Shown here: piece after piece, positions 19,948-29,909 of the stretch
Layout: every line of letters begins with the position of its first letter
Position numbering within the stretch: the first letter of the stretch is position 1
Made by a program: the position numbers and the translations under genes
DNA from: Rhizobacter sp. Root404
Lineage (GTDB): Bacteria; Pseudomonadota; Gammaproteobacteria; Burkholderiales; Burkholderiaceae_C
Direction: 5' to 3'
DNA length: 64,000 bases
Assembly: GCF_001425865.1 (NCBI RefSeq)
Contig: NZ_LMDS01000001.1
Location: 350,805-414,804, forward strand
The notes under the pieces: model-generated
Told to the model about the DNA's origin: nothing
The model's database searches: none
Seen by the model: the letters and a program-made list of their open reading frames with translations, nothing else

Positions 19948-20826
19948 ATGTCTTCATCCACCGACCCCCTGCTGCACCTGATCACCCGCGCCGAGGCGCT
20001 GCTCGGCCGGCTCGAAGCGGTGCTGCCGCATCCGCTGACGGACCCCGACTGGGCCGCCTCGATCGCCTTCCGCTACCGCAAGCGGGGTGGCTCGGGCGTG
20101 ATCGAACCGGTGCGCCACGTCGCGCCCATCCGGCTCGGCTCGCTGGTCGAGGTCGAGCCGCAGAAGGCGCGGTTGCTGCGCAACACGCAGCAGTTCGTCG
20201 ACGGCTTCGGCGCCAACAACGTGCTGCTGACCGGCGCGCGGGGCACCGGCAAGAGCTCGCTGATCAAGGCCTGCCTGAACGAGTTCGCCGACCGCGGGCT
20301 GCGGCTGATCGAAGTCGACAAGGCCGACCTGGTCGACCTGCCCGACATCGTCGACCTGGTCGCCGAGCGCGCCGAGCGCTTCATCGTGTTCTGCGACGAC
20401 CTCAGCTTCGACGAGGGCGAGCCCGGCTACAAGGCGCTCAAGTCGATCCTCGACGGATCGGTCTCGCAGGCCAGCGACAACGTGCTGATCTACGCCACCA
20501 GCAACCGCCGCCACCTGCTGCCCGAGTACATGAAGGAGAACCTGAGCTACCAGCACCTGGAGAACGGCGAGGTGCATCCGGGCGAGGTGGTCGAGGAGAA
20601 GATCTCGCTGAGCGAGCGCTTTGGCCTCTGGGTCAGCTTCTACCCGTTCAGCCAGGACGAGTACCTCGCGATCGTCGCGCAGTGGCTGCGCGGCGCCGGC
20701 GTGCCGGAGGAAGCGATCGCCGCGGCCCGTCAGGAGAGCCTGGTCTGGGCGCTGGAGCGCGGGTCGCGCTCTGGGCGCGTGGCGTTCCAGTTCGCGAAGG
20801 ACTATGCCGGGCGGCACCACGCATGA
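19948..20826 (+). CDS. DUF815-family AAA-like ATP-binding protein
   Basis: The 292-residue protein has a Walker A motif GARGTGKSS around residues 96-104 and a Walker B-like FIVFCDDLSF around residues 145-154. SNRRHLLPEYM is characteristic of the DUF815 family. These proteins look like small AAA ATPases; their client is not established. The stop overlaps the Nudix gene start as ATGA, a pairing I recognise from other Burkholderiales. Confidence 0.88.
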   Translation: MSSSTDPLLHLITRAEALLGRLEAVLPHPLTDPDWAASIAFRYRKRGGSGVIEPVRHVAPIRLGSLVEVEPQKARLLRNTQQFVDGFGANNVLLTGARGTGKSSLIKACLNEFADRGLRLIEVDKADLVDLPDIVDLVAERAERFIVFCDDLSFDEGEPGYKALKSILDGSVSQASDNVLIYATSNRRHLLPEYMKENLSYQHLENGEVHPGEVVEEKISLSERFGLWVSFYPFSQDEYLAIVAQWLRGAGVPEEAIAAARQESLVWALERGSRSGRVAFQFAKDYAGRHHA

Positions 20827-21260
20827 GTGAGGGCGCCGAGCGTACGCCGGTGGATGTCGCCGTCGGGGTGTTGATCAATTCCGAGGGCCAGTTCCTGCTG
20901 ACCTCGCGCCCCGCGGGCAAGGTCTACGCCGGCTACTGGGAATTCCCGGGAGGAAAGCTGGAGCGCGGCGAGACCGTGGAGGCCGCGTTGCGGCGCGAGC
21001 TGGTCGAAGAGATCGGCATCGAGATCGGCGCGGTGGAGCCTTGGAAGGTCGAGATCGTCGACTACGAGCATGCCCGCGTGCGGCTGCACTTCTGCAAGGT
21101 GTTCGACTGGACCGGCGCGTTCGAGATGCGCGAGCAGCAGGCGATGGCCTGGCAGGACCTCCCGGTGCGCGTGGCGCCGGTGTTGCCCGGCACGCTGCCG
21201 GTGCTGCGGTGGTTCGCCGAGGAGCGAGGCTTCACCGGCGCCACTACACTGGCTCCATGA
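20823..21260 (+). CDS. MutT-like Nudix hydrolase
   Basis: The 145-residue protein has a complete Nudix box beginning [18 protein letters not shown] and ending EEIGIE (residues 42-64). It starts with [20 protein letters not shown], as in MutT proteins that hydrolyse 8-oxo-dGTP and so prevent A:T to C:G mutation. The exact nucleotide substrate is inferred. It overlaps both neighbours, the DUF815 gene and hisI. Confidence 0.88.
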   Translation: MSEGAERTPVDVAVGVLINSEGQFLLTSRPAGKVYAGYWEFPGGKLERGETVEAALRRELVEEIGIEIGAVEPWKVEIVDYEHARVRLHFCKVFDWTGAFEMREQQAMAWQDLPVRVAPVLPGTLPVLRWFAEERGFTGATTLAP

Positions 21261-21655
21261 ACTGGCTGGACGACATCAAGTGGGACGCGAACGGCCTGGT
21301 GCCGGCGATCGCGCAGGAAATCGGCAGCAACGACGTGCTGATGTTCGCGTTCATGAACCGCGAGGCGCTCGCGAAGACCGCCGAGCTCGGCGAGGCGGTG
21401 TATTTCAGCCGCTCGCGCAAGCGCCTCTGGCACAAGGGCGAGGAGAGCGGCAACGTGCAGAAGGTGCACGAGCTGCGCCTGGATTGCGACAACGACGTGG
21501 TGCTGCTGAAGGTCGAGCAGCTCGGCCATGCGCCGCACGAGCCCGGCATCGCCTGCCACACCGGTCGTCATTCCTGCTTCTTCCAGCAGCTGAAGGACGG
21601 CGAATGGAAAGCGGTGGACCCGGTCTTGAAAGACCCGCAGAGCATCTACAAATGA
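21257..21655 (+). CDS. hisI: Phosphoribosyl-AMP cyclohydrolase HisI
   Basis: The 132-residue protein performs the third step of histidine synthesis. It contains the metal- and substrate-binding segments [30 protein letters not shown] and [10 protein letters not shown], with the two conserved zinc cysteines. The ATG at 21257 overlaps the Nudix gene stop. A TACACT hexamer lies 6 bases upstream and might drive a separate leaderless message. The earlier genes of the his operon are not next to it. Confidence 0.96.
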   Translation: MNWLDDIKWDANGLVPAIAQEIGSNDVLMFAFMNREALAKTAELGEAVYFSRSRKRLWHKGEESGNVQKVHELRLDCDNDVVLLKVEQLGHAPHEPGIACHTGRHSCFFQQLKDGEWKAVDPVLKDPQSIYK

Positions 21656-22005
21656 CAGCCACCATGAACGACACCCTGGAGCGCCTGGCCGGCGTGATCG
21701 AATCGCGCAAATCGGGCGACCCGGACAAGAGCTACGTGGCGCGCCTGTTCCACAAGGGCAACGACGCGATCCTGAAGAAGATCGGCGAAGAGGCCACCGA
21801 GGTGGTGATGGCCTGCAAGGACGGCGAGGGGCCGAAGATCGTCGCCGAGGTGGCCGACCTGTGGTTCCACTGCATGCTGGCCCTCAGCGCCTACGGCCTG
21901 AAGCCGGCCGACGTGCTGGCCGAGCTGGAGCGCCGCGGCGGCCAGTCGGGCCTGGAAGAATTCGCGGCCCGACGGTCGCAGCAGCGGGAGAAGGACGGGA
22001 TATGA
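21652..22005 (+). CDS. hisE: Phosphoribosyl-ATP pyrophosphatase HisE
   Basis: The 117-residue protein has the MazG-like fold of His[21 protein letters not shown] followed by [10 protein letters not shown], then [13 protein letters not shown]. It hydrolyses phosphoribosyl-ATP to phosphoribosyl-AMP, the substrate of HisI. The first ATG (21652) overlaps the hisI stop as ATGA; a second ATG at 21664 is also possible and would remove four residues. HisI and HisE are separate proteins here, unlike the E. coli fusion. Confidence 0.95.
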   Translation: MTATMNDTLERLAGVIESRKSGDPDKSYVARLFHKGNDAILKKIGEEATEVVMACKDGEGPKIVAEVADLWFHCMLALSAYGLKPADVLAELERRGGQSGLEEFAARRSQQREKDGI

Positions 22006-22391
22006 ACGACATCATCGAGAACGGCAGCGGCACGGTGCAGCGCGACGATTCGCTGCGCACGATCGGCCACATCAGCTACGCGCTGCACGCGATCGTCGCG
22101 ATCGGCGCGGTGCTGCCCGGCGTGCAGGCCAGCATCGTGCTGTTGCTCGCGGCGTTCATCCTCGACCTGGTCAAGAAGGACGACGCGCGCGGCACCTGGC
22201 AGGAGTCGCACTTCCGCTGGCGCATTCGCAGCGTGCTGTGGGCCGGCGTACTGTACGTCGTGACGATCCCGCTGTGGCTGCTGTTCCTGGTCCCCGGCTG
22301 GATCGCCTGGGCGGTCATCTCGATCTGGTTCCTGTACCGGGTGATCCGCGGCTGGCTGGCGCTCAACGATCGCCGGGCGATGCCGGAGTGA
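22002..22391 (+). CDS. Small membrane protein of the DUF4870/Tic20-like type
   Basis: The 129-residue protein has three to four hydrophobic segments (about residues 22-52, 71-88 and 89-110), preceded by a polar N terminus. It resembles the DUF4870 membrane proteins found in this place in many Burkholderiales, between hisE and the HIT gene. It overlaps hisE by 4 bases. The function is unknown. Confidence 0.75.
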   Translation: MNDIIENGSGTVQRDDSLRTIGHISYALHAIVAIGAVLPGVQASIVLLLAAFILDLVKKDDARGTWQESHFRWRIRSVLWAGVLYVVTIPLWLLFLVPGWIAWAVISIWFLYRVIRGWLALNDRRAMPE

Positions 22392-22398
22392 GCGCGTC

Positions 22399-22746
22399 AT
22401 GAGCCATGATCCGAACTGCATCTTCTGCAAGATCGTCGACGGCAAGATCCCGGCGCGCAAGGTGTACGAGGACGACGAACTGCTCGTCTTCCACGACATC
22501 GCACCGTGGGCGCCGGTGCACGTGCTGGTGATCCCGAAGGAGCACGTCGCGACGATGTATGAGCTCGAGCAGCGCCACGCACCGCTGCTCGGCCGCATGC
22601 TGTCGATGGCGCCGGACCTGATGCGCCAGCTCGACGTGACGAACGGTTTCCGCACGCTGATCAATACCGGCGAAGACGGGCGCCAGGAGGTGCAGCACGT
22701 CCACATGCATGTCATGGGCGGCCCCCGCCCTTGGGCCAAAGGGTGA
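22399..22746 (+). CDS. HIT-family nucleotide-binding protein (HinT-like)
   Basis: The 115-residue protein has the zinc-binding CIFCKIVDG near the N terminus and the catalytic histidine triad HVHMHVMGG near the C terminus. HinT proteins hydrolyse aminoacyl-adenylates and nucleoside phosphoramidates in the cytoplasm. The gene lies between the his genes and tatA, a conserved Burkholderiales context. Confidence 0.95.
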   Translation: MSHDPNCIFCKIVDGKIPARKVYEDDELLVFHDIAPWAPVHVLVIPKEHVATMYELEQRHAPLLGRMLSMAPDLMRQLDVTNGFRTLINTGEDGRQEVQHVHMHVMGGPRPWAKG

Positions 22747-22763
22747 TTCCGAAGCCGGTACCC

Positions 22764-22769
22764 TAGAAT
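22764..22769 (+). promoter_or_regulatory. Predicted -10 element of tatABC
   Basis: TAGAAT lies 28 bases before the tatA ATG, in the 51-base gap after the HIT gene. A good ribosome binding site (TTGGAG) precedes tatA. The -35 is weak, so part of tat expression probably comes from upstream transcription. Confidence 0.4.
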
Positions 22770-22797
22770 TCCTCGAAAGTCGTTTGGAGAAAAAATC

Positions 22798-23040
22798 ATG
22801 GGTTCATTCAGCATTTGGCACTGGCTGATCGTGTTGCTGGTCGTCGTGCTGATCTTCGGCACGAAGAAGCTCAAGAACATCGGCGCCGACCTCGGCGGCG
22901 CGGTGAAGGGCTTCAAGGACGGCGTGAAGGACGGCGGCTCGACCACCACCGAGACGCCGGCCGCACCGCCGGCGCAGGTCAACACGACGCGGGCGAACGA
23001 CGCCAACACGGTCGACGTGGAAGCGAAGACCAAGTCGTGA
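22798..23040 (+). CDS. tatA: Sec-independent protein translocase TatA
   Basis: The 80-residue protein has the short N-terminal membrane helix ([19 protein letters not shown]) and the amphipathic helix [15 protein letters not shown] typical of TatA. An acidic to polar tail follows. TatA oligomers form the pathway for folded proteins exported by twin-arginine signals. It starts the tatABC set. Confidence 0.96.
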   Translation: MGSFSIWHWLIVLLVVVLIFGTKKLKNIGADLGGAVKGFKDGVKDGGSTTTETPAAPPAQVNTTRANDANTVDVEAKTKS

Positions 23041-23047
23041 TCCGGAC

Positions 23048-23533
23048 GTGATCGACTTCGGCTTCGACAAGATCGCGCTGATCGGCGCGGTCGCCCTGAT
23101 CGTGATCGGCCCGGAGAAGCTCCCGCGGGTCGCGCGCACGGTCGGCCACCTCGTGGGCAAGGCGCAGCGCTATGTCGCCGATGTCAAGGCCGAGGTGAAC
23201 CGCTCGATCGAGCTCGAAGAGCTGAAGAAGATGAAGACCGAGTTCGAGGATGCGGCGCGCAACGTCGAGAAGACCGTCTCGAGCCACATGAACGAGGCCA
23301 AGTCCGATCTGGAAAGCACGTGGAACGAGGCCAACGGCGTCCTGCCGCCGAACAGCGGCCAGCACGAGACCTGGACGCCGCCACCGCCCGCGTACAAGCA
23401 CCCGAAGAAGAACTGGCGCCTGAAGCGCGGTGCGACGCCGCAGTGGTACAAGCAGCGCGCGGGCGTGCGGGTGAAGGCGCAGTCGGGCGCCGCGCGCGTG
23501 GCGCGCTTCCGGCCGCCGCGCTCGACGGCTTGA
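23048..23533 (+). CDS. tatB: Sec-independent protein translocase TatB
   Basis: The 161-residue protein starts with GTG at 23048 and has the TatB signature [20 protein letters not shown] followed by an amphipathic helix ([20 protein letters not shown]). TatB forms the receptor complex with TatC. The C-terminal half is basic and proline-rich ([16 protein letters not shown]), an extension seen in betaproteobacteria. It lies 7 bases after tatA. Confidence 0.95.
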   Translation: MIDFGFDKIALIGAVALIVIGPEKLPRVARTVGHLVGKAQRYVADVKAEVNRSIELEELKKMKTEFEDAARNVEKTVSSHMNEAKSDLESTWNEANGVLPPNSGQHETWTPPPPAYKHPKKNWRLKRGATPQWYKQRAGVRVKAQSGAARVARFRPPRSTA

Positions 23534-23537
23534 TGCG

Positions 23538-24326
23538 ATGAGCACCACCCCCGACAAGCCCGACGAGATGGAGGGCACCGAGCAGCCGTTCGTCTCGCAC
23601 TTGGTCGAATTGCGCGACCGCCTGGTGCGCTCGTGCATCGCGATCGGCATCTGCTTCGGCGTGCTGACGATCTGGCCCGGCCCGGCCGGCCTTTATGACC
23701 TGCTGGCCGCGCCGCTGACCGCCCACATGCCCACCGGCACCGGGTTGATCGCCACCGGCGTCATCTCGCCGTTCCTGGTGCCGCTGAAGATCACGCTGAT
23801 GGCCGCGTTCATGCTGGCGCTGCCGGTCGTGCTGTACCAGGTCTGGGCCTTCGTCGCGCCGGGCCTCTACACCCACGAGAAGCGGATGGTGCTGCCGCTG
23901 GTGGTCTCCAGCTCGCTGCTGTTCTTCATGGGCGTCGGGTTCTGCTACTTCTTCGTGATCGGCAAGGTGTTCACCTTCATCCAGAGCTTCGCGCCGAAGA
24001 GCGTCTCGGCGATGCCGGACATCGAGGCCTACCTGAGCTTCGTGCTGACGATGTTCATCGCGTTCGGCGCGGCGTTCGAGGTGCCGATCGCGGTGGTGGT
24101 GCTGGCCCGCCTGGGCGTCGTCAGCATCGACAAGCTGAAGGCGTTCCGCTCGTACTTCGTCGTGCTGGCCTTCATCATCGCCGCGGTGCTGACGCCGCCG
24201 GACGTGGTCTCGCAGCTCTCGCTGGCGATCCCGATGGTGATCCTGTACGAGGTCGGCATCATCGCCGCCGGCTTCTTCATCAAGCACACGCAGGCGCCGG
24301 CGGAAGACGCCGGCACCAGCGCCTGA
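23538..24326 (+). CDS. tatC: Sec-independent protein translocase TatC
   Basis: The 262-residue protein begins with the conserved PFVSHLVELRDRLVRS block and has six hydrophobic segments, including the family motif around FVAPGLYTHEKR. TatC recognises twin-arginine signal peptides at the inner membrane. It ends 3 bases before the convergent protease gene. The nearby Rieske protein (29910) is a plausible Tat substrate. Confidence 0.97.
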   Translation: MSTTPDKPDEMEGTEQPFVSHLVELRDRLVRSCIAIGICFGVLTIWPGPAGLYDLLAAPLTAHMPTGTGLIATGVISPFLVPLKITLMAAFMLALPVVLYQVWAFVAPGLYTHEKRMVLPLVVSSSLLFFMGVGFCYFFVIGKVFTFIQSFAPKSVSAMPDIEAYLSFVLTMFIAFGAAFEVPIAVVVLARLGVVSIDKLKAFRSYFVVLAFIIAAVLTPPDVVSQLSLAIPMVILYEVGIIAAGFFIKHTQAPAEDAGTSA

Positions 24327-24329
24327 CCC

Positions 24330-25514
<1,185 letters not shown>

Positions 25515-25604
25515 CGGTATGCGGGGGCCTCGAGAGTGAAGTGGGGGCGACGCCGTGCGTCCGAGCGGAGCACCGATTATCGACGAGCCCGATCGGCGAT
25601 TCGC

Positions 25605-25610
25605 GACAAT
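25605..25610 (+). promoter_or_regulatory. Predicted -10 element before the pdxA-family gene
   Basis: GACAAT ends 8 bases before the ATG at 25618 with the 7 bases GGCGCCC between. The ATG at 25609 overlaps this hexamer, which favours 25618 as the true, leaderless start. Confidence 0.35.
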
Positions 25611-25617
25611 GGCGCCC

Positions 25618-26652
25618 ATGACCACTGAATCGAATTCCGCGCCCGCGCGGCCGATGGCGATCACGATGGGCGACGCCTGCGGGATCGGGCCGGAGATCAT
25701 CGCGAAGCTGTTCCGCACCGCGGACGCGACCGGCTGCCTCGTGCTCGGCGATGTGGAAGTGATGCGCCGTGCCGCGGCGTTGACCGGCGGCCGGCTCGCG
25801 GTCGCGCGCGTCGAGACGCCGGCCGATGCGCTGGCGCAGCCTCCCGGGTGCTTGCCGGTGTTGCCCGTCGCCGGCCTGCCGAGCGACCTGCTGGCCGCGC
25901 CGCTCGGCCACATCGATGCGCGTGCGGGTGCCGCCGCCGGCGCGTGCATCGCGCGTGCCGTCGAGCTCGCGTTGGCCGGCGAGATCGCCGGCATCGTGAC
26001 CGCGCCGATTCACAAGGAGGCGCTGGCCGCCGCGGGCATCGGCTATCCGGGTCACACCGAGATGCTGCAGGCGCTGTCGGCGCCGGGCGTCACGCCGCCG
26101 CCGGTGCGCATGATGCTGGCGAACGACGAACTGCGCACGGTGCTGGTGACGATCCACCTGTCGCTGCGCCGTGCGATCGAGGCGGTCACGTTCGACGCGG
26201 TGCTGCAGACGATCCGCATCGCCCACCGCAGCGCCGCGCGCTGGGGGCAGCCGGCGCCGCGCATCGCGGTGGCGGGCCTGAATCCGCATGCCGGGGAGGG
26301 CGGCCTGTTCGGCGACGAGGAGCTGCGCCTCATCGGCCCGGCCATCGAGGCGGCGCGCGCCGAGGGCATCGCGGCCAGCGGGCCCTACGCGCCGGACACC
26401 GTGTTCATGCGCGCGCGCAACGCGCCGGGTCACCCGGGCGAGTTCGACATCGTCGTCGCGATGACCCACGACCACGGGCTGATCCCGGTCAAGTACCTCG
26501 GCGTCGAAGAAGGCGTGAACGTCACGCTCGGGTTGCCGTTCGTGCGCACCAGCCCCGACCATGGCACCGCGTTCGACATCGCCGGCACCGGCCGGGCCGA
26601 CCCGCGCAGCCTGGCCGCTGCGCTGCGGATGGCTCGGCGCCTCGCCGCCTGA
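25618..26652 (+). CDS. PdxA-family dehydrogenase (4-hydroxythreonine-4-phosphate dehydrogenase type)
   Basis: The 344-residue protein has the PdxA family elements AITMGDACGIGPE near the N terminus, TAPIHKEAL, GHTEML with a metal-binding histidine, and GLNPHAGEGGLFG. PdxA oxidises 4-phosphohydroxythreonine in vitamin B6 synthesis. The start motif reads GDACGIGPE where the housekeeping enzyme usually reads GDPAGIGPE, and the usual ksgA or surA neighbours are missing. A paralogue acting on another substrate, as in aromatic acid degradation, is therefore possible. Start codons at 25609 and 25618 are both open. Confidence 0.85.
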   Translation: MTTESNSAPARPMAITMGDACGIGPEIIAKLFRTADATGCLVLGDVEVMRRAAALTGGRLAVARVETPADALAQPPGCLPVLPVAGLPSDLLAAPLGHIDARAGAAAGACIARAVELALAGEIAGIVTAPIHKEALAAAGIGYPGHTEMLQALSAPGVTPPPVRMMLANDELRTVLVTIHLSLRRAIEAVTFDAVLQTIRIAHRSAARWGQPAPRIAVAGLNPHAGEGGLFGDEELRLIGPAIEAARAEGIAASGPYAPDTVFMRARNAPGHPGEFDIVVAMTHDHGLIPVKYLGVEEGVNVTLGLPFVRTSPDHGTAFDIAGTGRADPRSLAAALRMARRLAA

Positions 26653-26661
26653 CCGAGCCGG

Positions 26662-29187
26662 TCAGACGCGCGAGGCCGGGGCGCCGGCCGCCGGCGCGGC
26701 CATCGCGGCCAGCTGGCGGCGCGCCCGGTGGGTGGCGCGTTCCATCAGGTACGCGCTCTCGACCGCGCGGAAGCGGTTGGTCTCGCACATCCGCGCCAGC
26801 ATGCGCGCGGTCATCGAGATCGTCTCCTGGTGCTTGCGGCCGCGCGTGAACACGAAGAAGCTGCGCGCCGCGCTGACATGCGCGAGCCGCACCTTCTGCC
26901 ACTCGTCCTTGAGATGCATCTGGTAGGCGAAACCGAGCCGCACATGGTCCATCAGCTGCGGACCGCGAGTCGGCTCCGGCGGGTCGGCGCTGGACAACGC
27001 GATGTCGATGTCGATGCCCGGCAAATCGGCGGGTGCGGACTCCCCGCTGATCGAGTTGCCGGAATCCGGGCCGGCATCCTGGCCAAGGTCGATGTCGACG
27101 GTGCCGGACCAGTCGACCGCGCTCTCGGTGATCAGGCCGACGCGCTGCGCCTCCTCCGGAGAGAAGCGCTTGGCCAGCACCTCCGCGTCGACCTCGGGCA
27201 CCGGGTCCGACGGCGACAGCGTGTTCGAAACCGGCACCGGGATGTTGAAGATGTTCTCGAGTTGCTTGACCAGCATGTTGTGGTCGAGCTCGCTCAGCGG
27301 CGGTGACTTGAGCGACGCCGCGTGCGCCGGCAGCAGGCGCGAGAAGAAATCGCGCTGTGCGGCCTCGGGCCAGCCGATCAGCGCCATGCCTTCCTTCAGG
27401 TCCTTCATCAGCTGCGGCAGCTGCATCAGGAACTTCTGCCGCTGCGGCGGGGAACCCTTGGGCTGCACGCTCATCACCAGGTCGCGCGCGGCGCGGCGGT
27501 AGCGCAGCGACCGGTCGGAGTCGGCGCCGTCGCGGTTCGAGGCGAGCACCAGCGCCTGGCTCCAGACCTGCGGCAGGAAATCCTGCAGGTAGTCCGGCAA
27601 CGCCAGGGGCAGCAGCGAGGCGCGCAACTGCAGCATGTAGCGCTGCTGCAAGCGCAGTTCGGCCTCCTTGTTGCCGAGCGTCGCGACGGTACCGCCCTGG
27701 CGCACCTGCTCGTCGGTCTGGTCGGCGATGAAATCCTCGAGCGCGCCGAGCTTGGCGCCGTAGAGCTCGATCTGGTCGAAGTCGCCTTCGACGATTTCCT
27801 GCACCAGTTCGCGGACGCGGTCCAGGAAGTGCTTGCCCGGGCCGTCCTCGAAATCCTCGAACGCGCAGGCCAGCGACGCGATCCGGTTGACGAAGCGCCG
27901 CACCGGGTGGCGGCGCGACGAGAAGAACGTGGCGTCGTTCAGCGCGACGCGCAGCACCGGGAGCTGCAGCCGTGCGATCTGGCGCGCCATCTGCGGCGGC
28001 ACCCGGGAGTCGGAGAGGATCTGGTCGAACAGGCTGCCGACCACGTCGATCACCATGTGATCGAGCTTGCCGGTGGAGGCCTGCAGCAACTCCTCGCGGT
28101 GCGCGCGGATCAGGTTGACCGCCATCAGCCCGGTCATGCCGTCGGACGCGACCGGGACCGTGCCGACGCCGCCGGGGCGAGGGCCGGCGGGGGCATAGGT
28201 CGATGCGCTGGCGGCCTCCGGTGCGCCGAAGCGCGAGGCGGCGAGGATGCTGTCGAGCTCGCCCGGGCGGCTCGCGGCGGCCGTGAGGTGGCGCAGCAAG
28301 GCCATCAACTGCGCGTCCGCCACCACCGCACCGGATTGCGAGGCCACACCCGAGCGGGACGAGGCACCACTGCCGGAATGTCCGCTGCCCAGTCCGGTGG
28401 TCGGACCGCCCTGGCTGGAACGCGCGCCGTAGCCCGAGGTCGACGTCCCCTGCACGCTCGACGCGCCCGCGTCGAACTGGCCGCGCATGCTGCTCAGCGT
28501 CGCGTAGCCGGAGGTCACGCCCGGCAACTGGTTGCCCGGCCCTTCGACCTGTCGGACCGCCAGCGCCATCGGCTGGATGCCGCGGCTCTGCAGCCCCTGG
28601 ACGATCTGCGCGTAGCACGCCGGCATCGCCTTGGCCATCGCGTTGCCGAACTCGCGCGCCAGCAGTTTGCGGGTCTCGGGCTGGTCGGAGGTGGCCTCGA
28701 TCGCCTTGTAGAGCGCAGCGCCGACGACGTCGGCGCGGAACGGGTTGCGCTCCTCGTCGGCAGTCTCGTTTTGGAGCAGCGAGGCCATGTACGCGGCCAG
28801 ATCGCGGAGCTCGGCTTCGCACGCGTGCCAGATCTGCTGGCCGAGGCGCGTCGCGATCATCTGGCCTTCGACCTCGCTCTCGTCGACGAGCGTCAGCGAC
28901 TGCCAGTTGGTCGACGCCAAGGTGCGCTTGGATTCCTCTTTCGGCTTCAGTTCCTGGGCGACGCGTTCGTTGAGCGACTGATCGAAGGCCGCGTGCATCG
29001 CCAGCTTGTTGCGCCGCAGGTCGAACCGGGCGGCATTCTGCAGCGCCAGATCACCGGTCGGCTGGCCGGCGTGCGGCGCGGTGCCCAGGCTTTCCGACAG
29101 CTCGGTCGCTACCGCGGTCAGCGTGGCCCGGAGCTGCCCGCAGGCAATGTCCAGGGCGGCTCGCAATCGAGGTTCGATGAAGCTCAT
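26662..29187 (-). CDS. DUF1631-family protein
   Basis: The 841-residue protein matches the DUF1631 family, large proteobacterial proteins of unknown function with no signal peptide or membrane span. The N-terminal helical region (to about residue 210) includes SLTLVDESEVEGQ and ATRLGQQIWHACE. A Gly- and Ser-rich linker runs over about residues 215-290, and a long helical C-terminal half follows. No catalytic motif can be seen. It converges on the pdxA-family gene and lies downstream of mscL on the same strand, 112 bases away. Confidence 0.85.
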   Translation of the reverse strand: MSFIEPRLRAALDIACGQLRATLTAVATELSESLGTAPHAGQPTGDLALQNAARFDLRRNKLAMHAAFDQSLNERVAQELKPKEESKRTLASTNWQSLTLVDESEVEGQMIATRLGQQIWHACEAELRDLAAYMASLLQNETADEERNPFRADVVGAALYKAIEATSDQPETRKLLAREFGNAMAKAMPACYAQIVQGLQSRGIQPMALAVRQVEGPGNQLPGVTSGYATLSSMRGQFDAGASSVQGTSTSGYGARSSQGGPTTGLGSGHSGSGASSRSGVASQSGAVVADAQLMALLRHLTAAASRPGELDSILAASRFGAPEAASASTYAPAGPRPGGVGTVPVASDGMTGLMAVNLIRAHREELLQASTGKLDHMVIDVVGSLFDQILSDSRVPPQMARQIARLQLPVLRVALNDATFFSSRRHPVRRFVNRIASLACAFEDFEDGPGKHFLDRVRELVQEIVEGDFDQIELYGAKLGALEDFIADQTDEQVRQGGTVATLGNKEAELRLQQRYMLQLRASLLPLALPDYLQDFLPQVWSQALVLASNRDGADSDRSLRYRRAARDLVMSVQPKGSPPQRQKFLMQLPQLMKDLKEGMALIGWPEAAQRDFFSRLLPAHAASLKSPPLSELDHNMLVKQLENIFNIPVPVSNTLSPSDPVPEVDAEVLAKRFSPEEAQRVGLITESAVDWSGTVDIDLGQDAGPDSGNSISGESAPADLPGIDIDIALSSADPPEPTRGPQLMDHVRLGFAYQMHLKDEWQKVRLAHVSAARSFFVFTRGRKHQETISMTARMLARMCETNRFRAVESAYLMERATHRARRQLAAMAAPAAGAPASRV

Positions 29188-29299
29188 CTCGTGCAGAAGG
29201 GCATGGCGTGGCGCTGCCGCGCAGGCGAATTTGCGGGATGGCCAGCTGCGCGGCCATGAAGTATGGCCCGAAAACGCCGCGCCTCGGCGGGCGGCGACC

Positions 29300-29740
29300 C
29301 TACTTCCGCAGGGCGTCGCGGATCTCCCGCAGCAACACCACGTCCTCCGGCGTGGCCGGCGCAGCTGCAGCCGCAGGCGTGATCGCTTCGGCGAGCTTCA
29401 GCCGGTTGATCTGCCGGATCATTAAAAAGATGATGAACGCCAGGATGATGAAGTTGATCGCCACGGTGATGAAGTTGCCGTACGCGAACAAGGGCACGCC
29501 GGCCTTGGTCAGCGCCTCGTAGGTCATCGGCCCGTTGTAGCCCGCGGGCGGGTTGGCCAGCATCACGAAGAAATTGGAGAAGTCGAGCCCGCCGAACACG
29601 CGACCGACGACCGGCATGATCAGGTCCTTGACGACCGAGTCGACGATCTTTCCGAACGCCGCGCCGATGATCACGCCGACGGCAAGGTCCACGACATTGC
29701 CCTTGAGCGCGAATTGTTTGAACTCCGATGCGAACGACAT
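29300..29740 (-). CDS. mscL: Large-conductance mechanosensitive channel MscL
   Basis: The 146-residue protein begins [20 protein letters not shown], the conserved MscL N-terminal amphipathic helix. Its first transmembrane segment contains [17 protein letters not shown] and its second [19 protein letters not shown]. MscL opens a large pore when membrane tension rises during hypo-osmotic shock. The ATG at 29740 is chosen because it has an AGGAG site 8 bases upstream; a GTG at 29749 would overlap that site. Confidence 0.97.
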   Translation of the reverse strand: MSFASEFKQFALKGNVVDLAVGVIIGAAFGKIVDSVVKDLIMPVVGRVFGGLDFSNFFVMLANPPAGYNGPMTYEALTKAGVPLFAYGNFITVAINFIILAFIIFLMIRQINRLKLAEAITPAAAAAPATPEDVVLLREIRDALRK

Positions 29741-29854
29741 GTTGAGCACTCCTGGGGGTCACTGCGGTCAGAAGGCTGACGCGCAATTGTTGCGGTCAGT
29801 CGCCGCGTAGTATTCCGGAGGTCGTGATGAAGTCAAGCGCCTTGACACGTCCGC

Positions 29855-29860
29855 TAGAAT
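29855..29860 (+). promoter_or_regulatory. Predicted -10 element of the petABC operon
   Basis: TAGAAT lies 50 bases before the petA ATG in the divergent mscL-petA region. A TTGACA at 29842 is only 7 bases away from it, too close to serve as its -35. petA has an in-range GAGG ribosome binding site. Confidence 0.4.
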
Positions 29861-29909
29861 CGCGGGTTGACCCTGCCTGAAGCCTTCAGAAGTCTCGTTG
29901 AGGATCCCT

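Noticed and set aside
29842..29847. TTGACA as the -35 of petABC
   Set aside because: It is only 7 bases from the TAGAAT -10 candidate; a functional pair needs about 17.
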